From positions 8,742 to 70,812 of the forward strand of contig LBWM01000008.1 in NCBI GenBank assembly GCA_000993615.1: a stretch of 62,071 bases of DNA, in the 5' to 3' direction. Position 1 is the stretch's first letter; each line of letters starts with the position of its first letter. Shown one piece after another: positions 1-9,355 of this stretch. The notes below the pieces were generated by a model that worked only from the letters and a program-made list of their open reading frames with translations, was not told the DNA's origin and made no database searches. Made by a program: the position numbers and the translations under genes. The DNA comes from Candidatus Peregrinibacteria bacterium GW2011_GWF2_39_17. Its GTDB lineage: Bacteria; Patescibacteriota; Gracilibacteria; UBA1369; UBA12473.

Positions 1-17
1 TTTTTTGTTCTATTCGT

Positions 18-93
18 GGCAGGGTAGTCCGCCGCGGCGGACACAGGACTCATAAGCCTGGGGTCGACGGTTCAAATCCGTCCCCTGCTACCA
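18..93 (+). tRNA. tRNA with CAU anticodon (Met elongator or lysidine-Ile)
   Basis: The sequence folds as a cloverleaf: acceptor 18-24 with 83-89, D stem 27-30 with 39-42, anticodon loop 49-55 with CAT at 51-53, T stem 66-70 with 78-82, and encoded CCA at 91-93. The initiator signature of three G-C pairs at the base of the anticodon stem is absent, so this is an elongator tRNA-Met or a tRNA-Ile whose C34 becomes lysidine. Oddities are a G.U first acceptor pair, an A.G mismatch closing the anticodon stem, and G instead of the near-universal A14. Which amino acid it carries cannot be settled by eye. Confidence 0.8.
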
Positions 94-101
94 ATATTAA
101 A

Positions 102-1295
102 TTATTCCCCTACTACCTTAGACACATATTCCTTAATCGCGTCATAATTACCACCTTTTGGTAAAAGCAAATAGGCACCGGTTGGGCCATGGGTGGAATA
201 TAAAAAATTGCTGGTAGAGAGAACGTTTCCCTTTTTGAGAGTATAATTTTGGTATTTTTGCGCAAAAGAGATTAAGGTTAGTAAATCTATGTCGGTTTGG
301 ATAGATTTGGTAACCTCCGTATAAAGTGCAACCATGTCGTCCATTTTGCTAAGGAGATTTCCGGATAGAATTTTATCTTTTACGGCCTCAATAATTTGTT
401 GCTGTCTTTTGGCACGATCAAAATCAGTAGTAGATTCTCGGCTACGAGCGTATTTTAAGGCAGTTTTTCCATCTAAATGATGTAACCCAGCAGAAAGATA
501 AAAAGGCTCATAGGTAAAATTCACTCCTGGGTATAAAGAATCGTAAAGATCTTTTTCCACGTTAACTTCAACTCCTCCAATTGTATCAATGATGGTTTCA
601 AAAGATTTCATATCAAAAACCACATATTGTTCGGGGTAAAGATCCGTAATACTTTGGATTTTATCTCTCATGGCATCAATGCCGTACCGATACCAATATT
701 CATTAATTCGACGCCCATCAACTGCTAAATCGCGCGGAATACTTATGAGACTGACACTCTTTTGCGTTTCGTTTATAGACAGAAGCATAATTGTATCTGT
801 TAATTTACCATGTGTTCCTAAAATTAGAACATCTAATGTTTCATCGATTTTTATTTTTAAAGTGGGATCTACTTTTTCAATGCCAGATGAAAGAAGTCCT
901 GCCACGGTATTGTTGCGGGAAGATAATTCCTGATTTAATTGTTCTACCTTTTTTTGAAGATTGAGAGTGTTGCCGTTAGCGTCAAGGGCTTCCTCTATAA
1001 GGGTTATAATTTTTTCATTTTTGTCTAATTTTTCCGAAAGGTTTTGATTTTCTTCTCTTATTTGTCCAATTTCCGAAATTAAGGAGTTTACCTGAAAATC
1101 TTTAATTTGGAGCTCATGAATTACTTTTTTACTACAAAAAGATAAACCCACCCCTAATATCAGCAAGGCAATACCTGTAAATAGTAATCCCCAGCGCATT
1201 TCGTGATGCCCATTTTCTTTTTTGGACTGAATTATTGATTTTTCGGCATATTGCCATTCTAACTGCGGATCCGCTGTGAAGTTATTTTCGCTCAT
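102..1295 (-). CDS. LytR-CpsA-Psr (LCP) family cell-envelope protein
   Basis: 397 residues. An N-terminal cytoplasmic tail is followed by one membrane segment (about 35-55), a coiled coil (about 60-130) and an LCP domain (about 150-330). Visible LCP features are the DTIMLLSINE strand, the IPRDL motif and the Arg-rich ARSREST...DRAKRQQ helix that binds the polyprenyl pyrophosphate head group. LCP proteins transfer teichoic-acid-like or other glycopolymers from lipid carriers to peptidoglycan or proteins outside the membrane. The coiled-coil spacer is longer than usual. The gene lies 7 bp downstream of the VirD4-like gene and is probably co-transcribed with it. The family assignment is secure; the transferred polymer is unknown. 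Confidence 0.88.
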   Translation of the reverse strand: MSENNFTADPQLEWQYAEKSIIQSKKENGHHEMRWGLLFTGIALLILGVGLSFCSKKVIHELQIKDFQVNSLISEIGQIREENQNLSEKLDKNEKIITLIEEALDANGNTLNLQKKVEQLNQELSSRNNTVAGLLSSGIEKVDPTLKIKIDETLDVLILGTHGKLTDTIMLLSINETQKSVSLISIPRDLAVDGRRINEYWYRYGIDAMRDKIQSITDLYPEQYVVFDMKSFETIIDTIGGVEVNVEKDLYDSLYPGVNFTYEPFYLSAGLHHLDGKTALKYARSRESTTDFDRAKRQQQIIEAVKDKILSGNLLSKMDDMVALYTEVTKSIQTDIDLLTLISFAQKYQNYTLKKGNVLSTSNFLYSTHGPTGAYLLLPKGGNYDAIKEYVSKVVGE

Positions 1296-1302
1296 CTTAA
1301 AA

Positions 1303-3906
1303 TTATTTAGTTAAAACTGGACTCACATTATCTACGGATAATGGTTGGTCAGATTTAGGAATTTCTTGCTTAGACGTGGAATTATTGGCTTGATCAACAT
1401 CAATACCAATTCTGGCTTTAATTTCTTGGTCAACAAAAATTTTCTTTCGTCCGTACTTCATTCTGGAGTATTCACGAATAATTTCAGCAATTTTTTTATT
1501 CTTTCCTTCTGTCGAATAAATTGTTTCTAGGGAAAACGGCCTAGAAGTCGCATTATGAACATTTAATTTGATGTAGGCCTTGTAATTGGGAATACCAATT
1601 ATGTCTTGTTCCGTAAGAACTGGCGCGTATTCCTTGCCAAGATATTCAGCGTCTTCTGCACCTACTTTAAAGGATTGTAGTGTCCCAACGTTACCAAAAA
1701 CAGCGTCTCTTATTTGACTGCTGGTTGATCCCATTTTGCTGACTACTAACTGGTTAATATATTGGTGTGCCATGGTTAAACAAAGACGATATTTTCTTGC
1801 CTCGGAGAGAATGGAGCAAAATGTATCTGTTGCGAAATTTTGGAACTCATCGACATAGAGATAAAAATCTTTTCTTTGATCTTCCGGGGTATCAACTCGA
1901 CCCATAGCGGCCATTTGAATTTGGGCCACAATCACTAATCCCAATAATTGGGTATTTAGGGCGCCCATTTTACCTTTTGATAGATTAATAAGAAGAATTT
2001 GTTGATTATCCATAGCCTGGCGAATATTAAAAGCCGATTTGGTTTGACCTATGGTGTTACGCATAATCGTATTGGTGATAAAGGGACCAAATTTTGCGCT
2101 AAAATAAGGGATCATTTCTTCGCGTTCTCTGGCTCCAGTATGCGCATATTCATGTTCCCAAAATGATTTCACGACCGGATTTGTTACTTTGGCTACTTTG
2201 TATTTCATAAAATCGTCATCAGTAAAAACCCTTGGCACATCGATTAAAGTTGCTCCTTCTTCTTTGTCTTCCATGAGGGTTAAGCAGGCATTACGAAAAT
2301 AGTGCTGGATACGGGGACCAAAGATTTCATCACCAAAAATTTTGATAAAAATTTCGGTGGCTTGACTGGAAGCCATATCTTGCTGCTCGGGTGTTTCCGC
2401 TTCAAGGATATTTAATCCCATTGGTCGTTCCATATCGGCAGGATTGAATACTACGACGTCTTTAGCCCGTTCTTTGGGAATATATAAAAGAAGATCCTCA
2501 ATTAGGTCACCATGTGGATCAATAACACAAACTCCATCACCATTGATTATATCCTGTCTGGCTATTGAGCTAATAAAGGCTGATTTACCGGTACCGGTTT
2601 GTCCAATAACATAATGGTGACGCCGACGATCATTCCGGTTAAAGGTAACTTTTCTTTTTTCCCCACGGTAAACATTATTTCCTAATAAAATTCCTTCCCC
2701 GTCTGAATCTTGCGGTGCTGGTAAGACTTTATAACTGAGCCATTGAATAACTGGTGTGTAATTATATCGACTATTTGGAAAATGGAACAATCCAGCTAAT
2801 TCCTGCGAAACCAAAAGTGATTTTTTCTCACCGTACTGAAAATAACGATTCCTAAAGTTATGAATAAAGATTGGCATGTGTAAAAAATCGAATAAAGGAA
2901 TAATGCGACGACTTTGGAAAAAATTCAGAAGCGGTTCCTTAAAGACCGTAAAAGCTAGTAAGAAATTATTTAGAATATCTTCGAGCCTGTTTTTTTGAGG
3001 AGAAGAAGCGATAACGCGAATAATGGTGTCAAATCCATTTTGAGCTGCTTTTTCCCCAATCAATTTGTAATGTTCTTCCTTGGTTTGTAACATACGGACA
3101 TAGCTATCCCCGCTGGATGATCCTGGTGCGTTTGTCCCCTTTACCTGATCATATCCAAAAAACAAAGCGACAAGCACACTGTTTAAATGTTTAATAATCG
3201 GAATTTTAGAAAGGAAGCCTCCTTCCTTTTTACCCTTAAAGAGAGCTTCACCAAAACTCTGCGCTTTTTTTTGCCAATTATCGCTAATTGGGCGAACAAT
3301 TATTTGAATACACGCATATTCCCCTTCCGCTAGCTTAGAAAGGACATTTGTGAGATCGTTAAGGGGGTCATTTTCAATGGCCTTATAGGTTTTAATCGGA
3401 AACCAATTTTTCATTTTCTCGTATAAATAATAACCTCTCAATTTGTTTCCTTTTTGACTAAACGGTGGTGGGGTTGAGGAGATTTGGATATCGGCATCAG
3501 GATAAAAGGTCGTTATTTGTTTTTCGACTAGGGAAGCATAGTATTCATAGGTACTTACCCAAAATTCGATGTTTTTGTATTTGGCAATAATTTCAAAGGA
3601 AACTGTATTACGTTGAAATAACCAGACCTTAATCCGATTAGTAATGCTTAATTCGGCAAGCTCAGATAAGGCTCGATATAATTGCTCCATAATGCCAATT
3701 TTTTCCCTGAAATCTTTTTCAGTAGCTTTTTCCTTGTCTTTTTGAGATTCCTCACGAGGCATGGTTATTTTTAAATAACGAGTATCCTTTTTGTGGTAAA
3801 AAGCATAGGTATAGCGTAAAGCAAGCCAGAAAAGCTTCCAGCCAAAATAGATTGCTAAAAGCGCGATAATAACTAGTTCCCAGTTTGCTGTTAGCCAATT
3901 GTTCAT
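1303..3906 (-). CDS. Membrane-anchored VirD4/TraG-like (DUF87-type) ATPase
   Basis: 867 residues. One N-terminal membrane segment (about 8-30) is followed by a long region of about 400 residues with no recognised motif, then a P-loop motor. Walker A is GQTGTGKS (435-442), Walker B is YLYVDEF with D686-E687, and a conserved Gln/His region (TMAHQYINQL) follows. This is the fold of type IV secretion coupling proteins and conjugation ATPases, which move DNA or protein through the membrane. No relaxase or other type IV secretion gene is nearby; stand-alone versions of this protein are common in CPR genomes and may serve DNA uptake or protein export. The ATG is preceded by an A/T-rich stretch without a Shine-Dalgarno site. 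Motor identity is secure, role inferred. Confidence 0.85.
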   Translation of the reverse strand: MNNWLTANWELVIIALLAIYFGWKLFWLALRYTYAFYHKKDTRYLKITMPREESQKDKEKATEKDFREKIGIMEQLYRALSELAELSITNRIKVWLFQRNTVSFEIIAKYKNIEFWVSTYEYYASLVEKQITTFYPDADIQISSTPPPFSQKGNKLRGYYLYEKMKNWFPIKTYKAIENDPLNDLTNVLSKLAEGEYACIQIIVRPISDNWQKKAQSFGEALFKGKKEGGFLSKIPIIKHLNSVLVALFFGYDQVKGTNAPGSSSGDSYVRMLQTKEEHYKLIGEKAAQNGFDTIIRVIASSPQKNRLEDILNNFLLAFTVFKEPLLNFFQSRRIIPLFDFLHMPIFIHNFRNRYFQYGEKKSLLVSQELAGLFHFPNSRYNYTPVIQWLSYKVLPAPQDSDGEGILLGNNVYRGEKRKVTFNRNDRRRHHYVIGQTGTGKSAFISSIARQDIINGDGVCVIDPHGDLIEDLLLYIPKERAKDVVVFNPADMERPMGLNILEAETPEQQDMASSQATEIFIKIFGDEIFGPRIQHYFRNACLTLMEDKEEGATLIDVPRVFTDDDFMKYKVAKVTNPVVKSFWEHEYAHTGAREREEMIPYFSAKFGPFITNTIMRNTIGQTKSAFNIRQAMDNQQILLINLSKGKMGALNTQLLGLVIVAQIQMAAMGRVDTPEDQRKDFYLYVDEFQNFATDTFCSILSEARKYRLCLTMAHQYINQLVVSKMGSTSSQIRDAVFGNVGTLQSFKVGAEDAEYLGKEYAPVLTEQDIIGIPNYKAYIKLNVHNATSRPFSLETIYSTEGKNKKIAEIIREYSRMKYGRKKIFVDQEIKARIGIDVDQANNSTSKQEIPKSDQPLSVDNVSPVLTK

Positions 3907-3995
3907 TGAGTTTAGTTTAATTTTGTTTTTTACGTATTTTTTAACGCTTTTCTATTAAGTATTTTACGGATTCGATTTGATCAAAATATTTTACC

Positions 3996-4028
3996 ATAAA
4001 AAGGACGATTTAACAATTAAATCACCTT
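3996..4028 (-). terminator. Rho-independent terminator downstream of rseP
   Basis: A palindrome at 4007-4023 (7-bp arms GATTTAA/TTAAATC, 3-base loop) is extended by AAGG/CCTT. Read on the minus strand it is followed by a run of T (A run at 3998-4002 on plus). It lies 36 bp after the rseP stop and before the VirD4-like gene start, so it would end the pyrH-frr-rseP transcript. Confidence 0.6.
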
Positions 4029-4063
4029 CTTAACTAAAGGATAATTAGCGGGTTTACGATCAC

Positions 4064-5497
4064 TTATTCAAAGAGGCGCTTTAAATCTTGAAAAGTTACT
4101 AAGATAATTACCAAAATTAGAAACAAAAATCCAAGGGTATGAATTTTGGCTTCCATATTCTGATTAACTGGTTTACCGCGAACTGCTTCAATAATAATAA
4201 ACAAAAATCGTCCGCCATCCAGGGCTGGAAAGGGAAAAACATTTATTACAGCTAAACTCAGCGATAAAAGAGCTGTAAATCGCAAAAGAGCAATAATGCC
4301 TTCCTGAACGTAAATTCCAGTCATTTGAGCGATACCTATTGGTCCGGCTACACCTTCTGGAACCGATCCGGTGGTAAATATATTCTTAAAAACATCTCCA
4401 AGCATAACGGCGGTGTAGATCGTAATCCTTTTCATCTCAACTAAGGATTGCCAAGGAGCTAGATACCAGGGGTATTGAATGGAATTTATTGCAGTTATTT
4501 CTGCTCTAGCCAGTCCGTCGTAATAGGAAAAAGGCAAATTTAATTGATCATAGATTGTTCCTAGGGCAACGCCGATTCTGCCCTCACTATTTTTATTAAT
4601 GCTAAATTGTTTAATTTCGTCATTACGTTTAATTTCATAAATTAGCTGTTTTTCTGAGTTTTCGCTTGTCAGACGAACAATTTGTTCGGGATGCCAAATT
4701 TCTTTCCCATCGACTCTTATCACTTGATCCCCAGCTACTAGGCCAGCTTGTTCAGCAGGAGAATCTGGTAAAATCTGGGTTATGATGGCGCGATGTGGCT
4801 GCGGAAATAAATATTCGATAGTTCTTAGTTGATTATTTCGCCAAATCTCAAAAGTAACCTTTGGGGTTTCAAGGTTATTAATAAGTTGCTGCAATTCTGC
4901 GGCTTCAAAAATAATTTGCTTATTAATCGAATAAATTTGGTCTCCGGGTTGAAAAATTTCAGGATTAACAGTTGATTCAATGAATAACTGCGGGATATCA
5001 ACTATTTGGCCTATTTCAGAATTTGGATCGGGTGCTGGTTTATTTTTAAAAAGGTCAAAATTAAGTTCAATTAAATTATTCCTGATTCCGTTCAAAAAAT
5101 CATTACCGTCAACAATAAGTGGCTGCATTCCAACTGTGAATCCAATATTTAAAAGTATCCAGGCCAATAAAAAATTCATTACTACGCCAGCCAAGACAAC
5201 TTTTGTGCGCACACCAATCGATTTACTCATAAAGCTTTGCTTGCTTTTAGCTTTTTTGTCACTTGGATTTTCCCCTAGCATTCGCACAAATCCCCCAAAG
5301 GGAATCCAGTTAATCGAATATAATGTTTCGCCTCTCTTAATACCAAAAATGCGCGGTGGTAAGCCAAAACCAAATTCTTCGACCTTAATACCATTTCGTT
5401 TGGCCATCGAAAAATGACCAAATTCGTGAATTAGGATTAGCACGGAAAAAATAATCAAAAAGGCCAGAATTGTTAGGATGAGATGCATATTAAACAT
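4064..5497 (-). CDS. rseP: RIP site-2 zinc metalloprotease (RseP/MucP type)
   Basis: 477 residues. The intramembrane protease signature HEFGH (residues 24-28) sits in the first membrane helix, and the second metal-binding motif (FPALDGGR) sits in a C-terminal helix near residue 425. At least one PDZ domain is visible between them (AEQAGLVAGDQVIRVDGKEI). RseP cleaves membrane-spanning anti-sigma factors and leftover signal peptides. It follows frr and pyrH, echoing the classic pyrH-frr-cdsA-dxr-rseP cluster, though cdsA, uppS and dxr are missing here. An ATG three codons downstream (MHLIL) is an equally possible start. Function is secure at family level. Confidence 0.93.
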   Translation of the reverse strand: MFNMHLILTILAFLIIFSVLILIHEFGHFSMAKRNGIKVEEFGFGLPPRIFGIKRGETLYSINWIPFGGFVRMLGENPSDKKAKSKQSFMSKSIGVRTKVVLAGVVMNFLLAWILLNIGFTVGMQPLIVDGNDFLNGIRNNLIELNFDLFKNKPAPDPNSEIGQIVDIPQLFIESTVNPEIFQPGDQIYSINKQIIFEAAELQQLINNLETPKVTFEIWRNNQLRTIEYLFPQPHRAIITQILPDSPAEQAGLVAGDQVIRVDGKEIWHPEQIVRLTSENSEKQLIYEIKRNDEIKQFSINKNSEGRIGVALGTIYDQLNLPFSYYDGLARAEITAINSIQYPWYLAPWQSLVEMKRITIYTAVMLGDVFKNIFTTGSVPEGVAGPIGIAQMTGIYVQEGIIALLRFTALLSLSLAVINVFPFPALDGGRFLFIIIEAVRGKPVNQNMEAKIHTLGFLFLILVIILVTFQDLKRLFE

Positions 5498-5541
5498 TAA
5501 AATTTAAAAATTAAAATTAATTTTTCCAAAGTGAAATAATC

Positions 5542-6102
5542 CTATATTTTCATCATAGATTCCTCTTTGGCTTTGGCTAATTCAGCAACTTTATCATTGC
5601 ATTCATTGACTTTTTCTTGCAATTTTTTTTCAGCGCCAGTTCCTTCGTCTTCGGAAATTTCCTTTTTTTGCTCTAACTCCTGAAATTTATGGTGAGCACT
5701 TTGTCTTGCATTACGGATGGAAATTCTGGCTTCTTCAGCTAAATTATGAACTACTTTTACCAAATCTCTTCGTCGTTCTTCGGTCAATGGTGGAATCATT
5801 AAAAAAATCGCGGTTCCTTTATTAACAGGTGATAAATTTAGATCGGAAAGCTGAATCGCTTTTTCAATGGAATTAATAATATTTCGATCCCAGGGTTGAA
5901 TTTGTAAGGTACGTGAATCAGGGACACTGATATTGGCCAAATTTTTAAGTGGCTGTTTGGCTCCGTAAACATCTATCAACATTGATTCCACAAGGGCAGC
6001 GTTAGCTTGTCCAACTTGTAATCTGGAAAATTCTTGCCTGAGATGCTCAATGATTTTTTCGAATTCCAGGTTCGCTTGTTGAATATATTGGGTGGTCGAC
6101 AT
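5542..6102 (-). CDS. frr: Ribosome recycling factor
   Basis: 186 residues, the normal length of the family (about 185). The C-terminal helical signature (RISIRNARQSAHHKFQELE) and the TRTLQIQPWD-like segment (SRTLQIQPWDRNII) are clear. RRF splits post-termination ribosomes together with EF-G. The gene lies 85 bp after pyrH and 44 bp before rseP; the spacer to rseP is almost pure A/T. No Shine-Dalgarno site precedes the ATG. Confidence 0.97.
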   Translation of the reverse strand: MSTTQYIQQANLEFEKIIEHLRQEFSRLQVGQANAALVESMLIDVYGAKQPLKNLANISVPDSRTLQIQPWDRNIINSIEKAIQLSDLNLSPVNKGTAIFLMIPPLTEERRRDLVKVVHNLAEEARISIRNARQSAHHKFQELEQKKEISEDEGTGAEKKLQEKVNECNDKVAELAKAKEESMMKI

Positions 6103-6187
6103 AGATAATTTTATTTAAGTATTTAGTGGATATACTATAGCAAAATTTTTAAGAGCGCCAAGGCATACGCATACATGTTGTTTTTAT

Positions 6188-6898
6188 TTAATTAGTACTC
6201 ACTATTGTGCCTACTTTTCCCCCTGTTGCGGCCTTTATTAAATTACCTTTTTTCATCAAGTCGAAGACTATTACTCTTAAGCCTCCTTCTTGACACAAGG
6301 AAGACGCCGTCATATCCATAAATGCTAATTTTTTTTGCAGGACCTCGTCAAAATTAATCTTTGTGTAGCGCTTGGCCCCTTTGTTTTTCATAGGGTCAGA
6401 GTCATAAACGCCATCCACCTTAGTGGCCTTAAGTAAAACTTCGCAATCTAGTTCCAGGCCGCGAAGGGCTGCGGCACTATCAGTGGTAAAAAAGGGTCGA
6501 CCTGTTCCTCCAACGCAAATTACAATTCTCCCTTTTTGCAAATGCAGGAGGGCTTTTTTAAGCACATAAGTTTCAGCAATTTCCGCAATGGGCAGTGCTG
6601 ATACAACTCGACAAGGCACTTTTAATTTTTCGAGTACGGTTTGCATAGCTAAACCATTCATTATGGTTGCCATCATGCCCATAAAATCAGATTCCACTCT
6701 GGGCATACCTTTGCCTTTATTGTCACGGTACCGCCAAATATTACCACCCCCGATAACAATCGCTATCTGAATTTTTTTTTTATGAAGATGAACAATTTCC
6801 TGCGCTAATTTTTCTAAAATATTAAAATTAATAGATTCCCCGTTTTTGCCTTGCAAAACCTCTCCAGAAAATTTCAGCATAATTCGTTTATAGCTCAT
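6188..6898 (-). CDS. pyrH: UMP kinase
   Basis: 236 residues of the amino-acid-kinase fold: N-terminal KRIMLKFSGE phosphate loop, IVIGGGNIWR, DFMGMMATIMN, the VGGTGRPFFTTDSAAALR substrate segment and the KATKVDGVYDSDP signature. It phosphorylates UMP to UDP in pyrimidine nucleotide synthesis. The start ATG overlaps the stop codon of the upstream membrane-protein gene by 4 bp, so translation is probably coupled. It begins the pyrH-frr-rseP group. Confidence 0.97.
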   Translation of the reverse strand: MSYKRIMLKFSGEVLQGKNGESINFNILEKLAQEIVHLHKKKIQIAIVIGGGNIWRYRDNKGKGMPRVESDFMGMMATIMNGLAMQTVLEKLKVPCRVVSALPIAEIAETYVLKKALLHLQKGRIVICVGGTGRPFFTTDSAAALRGLELDCEVLLKATKVDGVYDSDPMKNKGAKRYTKINFDEVLQKKLAFMDMTASSLCQEGGLRVIVFDLMKKGNLIKAATGGKVGTIVSTN

Positions 6899-7290
6899 AC
6901 TTTTAGGATTACATAAGTTAATATTACGCCGATAACAATCCCAGCTAAAAACATAAGTGGTGTTTTGCGTTCACCCCCTTGGTCGTGGGCGTTAGCTAGG
7001 TCGGTTAGCAAATTACTGCTAATGATTATTTCTTCATCGGAATTTTTATCTACAACATCGACAAAACTATGATTAGCAACTAATTGCACAAATTTTACGA
7101 AATTGATAGTTACCTTGTTGCCTGGGAGAGGTGATGGAGGTGATGGAGTTACTGGTGTCGGTAATTCGTTTTTGTAGTCTTGAGGGATGCTTTTTTTGGA
7201 AAATTCAAGATCAATAATGTCTTCATCTTGGATGGGACGAATTAGAATCTTATCGTCATCATTTTCGTTGGGGAGGGTGATGTCGTCCAT
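6895..7290 (-). CDS. Small C-tail-anchored membrane protein, unknown function
   Basis: 131 residues, not recognised. The N-terminal half is acidic and Pro-rich (TPVTPSPPSPLPG near residue 45-60), the middle is amphipathic, and a single hydrophobic segment (about 108-129, LMFLAGIVIGVILTYVILKV) ends the protein, suggesting a tail anchor with the rest in the cytoplasm. Its stop overlaps the pyrH start (4 bp), and it lies 24 bp after the cNMP-binding gene, so it belongs to the same transcript. No function can be assigned. Confidence 0.7.
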   Translation of the reverse strand: MDDITLPNENDDDKILIRPIQDEDIIDLEFSKKSIPQDYKNELPTPVTPSPPSPLPGNKVTINFVKFVQLVANHSFVDVVDKNSDEEIIISSNLLTDLANAHDQGGERKTPLMFLAGIVIGVILTYVILKV

Positions 7291-7314
7291 TATTTAAAGT
7301 ATACATTAATTTTT

Positions 7315-8211
7315 TTAGAATTCCACATTTCTTTGCTCCAATTTCGATCGCCCATTTTCAGATTCCATAAACCAGTAATCACTGATTGCGATACCCAATT
7401 GATCAGTTACTGCTCTGGCAATTTTTCGCGTTTCTATGGTCCATCCTACTTGGCTTTCCATGGCAATTATTCCTAGAAAATTTTCCGAAAAATCATAAAG
7501 GGGCAAGGCTAAAAATGTTTTTTCGTGAAGTGTATGTTGCGTAATTAATTTTTGAGCCAATTGATCTAATTCTTCCGAAGAAAGATTATAATTCCCCCAT
7601 TGAGTTGATATTTCTTGTTTTTGAGTGGATCGGTTTTTAAGTGCAATTAGGCCACGATTAGCTTTAGTCAATGAGGCCAAACGTTGCATAATTTTTTTAA
7701 CGAGAGCAGGTAAATCATTTTTAGTTTTACTAATTATTTGTGCAATTTCATATAAAGTGACTAATTCATGATTAGTCCAGATAAGCCTTTGATTAACAAC
7801 TCTCAAGAGAGCTAATAAAAGGTAATTCGCTTCCTTTGGTCTTTCTTTTAAGAAGGATTCAAATTTTTCTTTGCTTAGAACTAGAGTTTCCGTATTCACC
7901 AAGGTTGTAGCTGTGGCGGAGCGTGGTTTGTCGGATAAAAGGGCTCCCTCTCCAAAGATCGAGCCTTGTCCTAGGATTGCCAGAATTTTCTTTTTAGTTC
8001 CTTTTTCTCCAACTATTTTACTTATTTCAATTTGTCCTTTTAAAATTAGGTAAAGATCGGTACTAGTTGAATTTTCAGCAAAAACAGTGACTCCAAGCGG
8101 GAAATATTTTTTTTGCCAAATTCCTGATCCGGTTAATAGTTTTTCGTGTTCATCTGGAGCTAGTTCAGCAAAAAATAAAGCTAGTTCTTGGGTAGAATCG
8201 TTGTTAATCAT
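7315..8211 (-). CDS. Cyclic-nucleotide-binding domain plus GAF-like regulator
   Basis: 298 residues. Residues about 15-135 form a cNMP-binding beta-roll: the phosphate-binding cassette is recognisable as GSIFGEGALLSDKPRSATATT. A helical segment and a GAF-like domain (about 155-285, ALKNRSTQKQE...FLGIIAMESQVGWT) follow. There is no helix-turn-helix, so this is not a CRP-type DNA-binding protein; it more likely senses a ligand and regulates a partner. Its start overlaps the end of the PilT-like gene by 8 bp, so control of pilus retraction is plausible but inferred. Confidence 0.8.
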   Translation of the reverse strand: MINNDSTQELALFFAELAPDEHEKLLTGSGIWQKKYFPLGVTVFAENSTSTDLYLILKGQIEISKIVGEKGTKKKILAILGQGSIFGEGALLSDKPRSATATTLVNTETLVLSKEKFESFLKERPKEANYLLLALLRVVNQRLIWTNHELVTLYEIAQIISKTKNDLPALVKKIMQRLASLTKANRGLIALKNRSTQKQEISTQWGNYNLSSEELDQLAQKLITQHTLHEKTFLALPLYDFSENFLGIIAMESQVGWTIETRKIARAVTDQLGIAISDYWFMESENGRSKLEQRNVEF

Positions 8212-9298
8212 GAGAATTACTTTTTGTTATCGTAGAATAATTTTCAATTGCCCTGTTAAAAGCTTCAGGGTCGTGAGTTTTGGCAAGAGCATGTTCTTTG
8301 GATACTAAATTTTGTGTTACCAGTATGGCCAAAGAGTCATCTAAGGTTTGCATGCCTGCTTCCTTCCCGATTTGAAGCATGGAATAAATTTGATGGGTTT
8401 TTCCCTCTTTTATGCAATTTTTAATAGCATCATTGGCAACCATAATTTCAAAAGCCGGCACTCTCCCCTGCTCGTCTAACCGTTGGACCAAGGTTTGCGA
8501 AATTACGCCTAAAAGCGCGACTGAAAGTTGAGCGCGAATTTGTTGCTGCTGGTACGGGGGGAAAATATCAACAATCCGATCAACGGTTTGAGCCGCATCG
8601 GTAGTATGCAATGTTGATAAAACCAAATGGCCTGTTTCAGCTAAAGTTACGGCTGCGGCAATAGTTTCCAGGTCACGCATTTCTCCAACCATAATAACGT
8701 CCGGATCTTGTCTTAAAGCAGAACGAATAGCATTAGGAAATGAATCCGTATGGACATTAACCTCGCGTTGCGTAATAAGTGAATTTTTGGCTTGATGCAC
8801 AAATTCGATTGGATCTTCAATCGTAATTATGTGACATTTTCGAGTAGTGTTTATATGATTAACCATGGCTGCCAGGGTGGTTGATTTCCCGCTTCCGGTT
8901 GGCCCGGTGACAAGCATTAATCCTCTAGGTTTGAGAGCAAAATCCCCAAAAAGGCGAGGTAATCCAAGTTGTTCAAGCGTTGGTATCTCGCTAGGGATTG
9001 AGCGAAAAGCTAGGCATGGGCCTTCCTGGTCTTGATATAGGTTAACGCGGAATCGACCTTGATCGGCAAGTCGATAGGAAAAATCTATTTCCTTCTTTTT
9101 CTTAAATAATTCGTATTTTTCGGGTCCCGCTATATTTTGAGCAACTTCGCTAATTTCCTCTAACTTAAGAGGTTGAACTTTATCGGTTACATAAAGTTCA
9201 CCATTGCCTAATCTGATTACCGGTGGACTATTGACTTTAAGGTGAAGGTCAGGTGCGTGATTATCAACGATTTGTTTTAAAATTGAATTTATGTCCAT
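8204..9298 (-). CDS. pilT: PilT-family type IV pilus retraction ATPase
   Basis: 364 residues from the ATG at 9298 (MDINSIL), chosen because PilT proteins begin with this short N-terminal domain; an upstream TTG extension of 13 residues would lie beyond the likely promoter. Visible are Walker A GPTGSGKST, the Asp box, Walker B DVIMVGEMRD and the His box (HLVLSTLHTTDA). PilT hexamers hydrolyse ATP to disassemble type IV pili, giving twitching motility or DNA uptake. No other pilus gene is in the window. An extended -10 (TGTTATACT) ends 6 bases before the ATG, so the mRNA should be leaderless. The last 8 bp overlap the cNMP-binding gene. Confidence 0.93.
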   Translation of the reverse strand: MDINSILKQIVDNHAPDLHLKVNSPPVIRLGNGELYVTDKVQPLKLEEISEVAQNIAGPEKYELFKKKKEIDFSYRLADQGRFRVNLYQDQEGPCLAFRSIPSEIPTLEQLGLPRLFGDFALKPRGLMLVTGPTGSGKSTTLAAMVNHINTTRKCHIITIEDPIEFVHQAKNSLITQREVNVHTDSFPNAIRSALRQDPDVIMVGEMRDLETIAAAVTLAETGHLVLSTLHTTDAAQTVDRIVDIFPPYQQQQIRAQLSVALLGVISQTLVQRLDEQGRVPAFEIMVANDAIKNCIKEGKTHQIYSMLQIGKEAGMQTLDDSLAILVTQNLVSKEHALAKTHDPEAFNRAIENYSTITKSNSHD

Positions 9299-9304
9299 CT
9301 CATA

Positions 9305-9313
9305 AGTATAACA
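9305..9313 (-). promoter_or_regulatory. Extended -10 promoter giving a leaderless pilT mRNA
   Basis: On the minus strand TGT-TATACT (TGnTATACT, extended -10) ends 6 bases before the pilT ATG. Transcription would begin about at the A of the ATG. No good -35 is seen, as expected for an extended -10. The same element and the same 6-base spacing occur at radA. Confidence 0.55.
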
Positions 9314-9355
9314 TAATTCTTGTAAAGAAGAAAACAAGTCGGTATAATAAACGGA

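Noticed and set aside
1303-3906. Integrative conjugative element indicated by the VirD4-like ATPase
   Set aside because: No relaxase, integrase, other type IV secretion genes or attachment repeats are near it; flanks are housekeeping genes.
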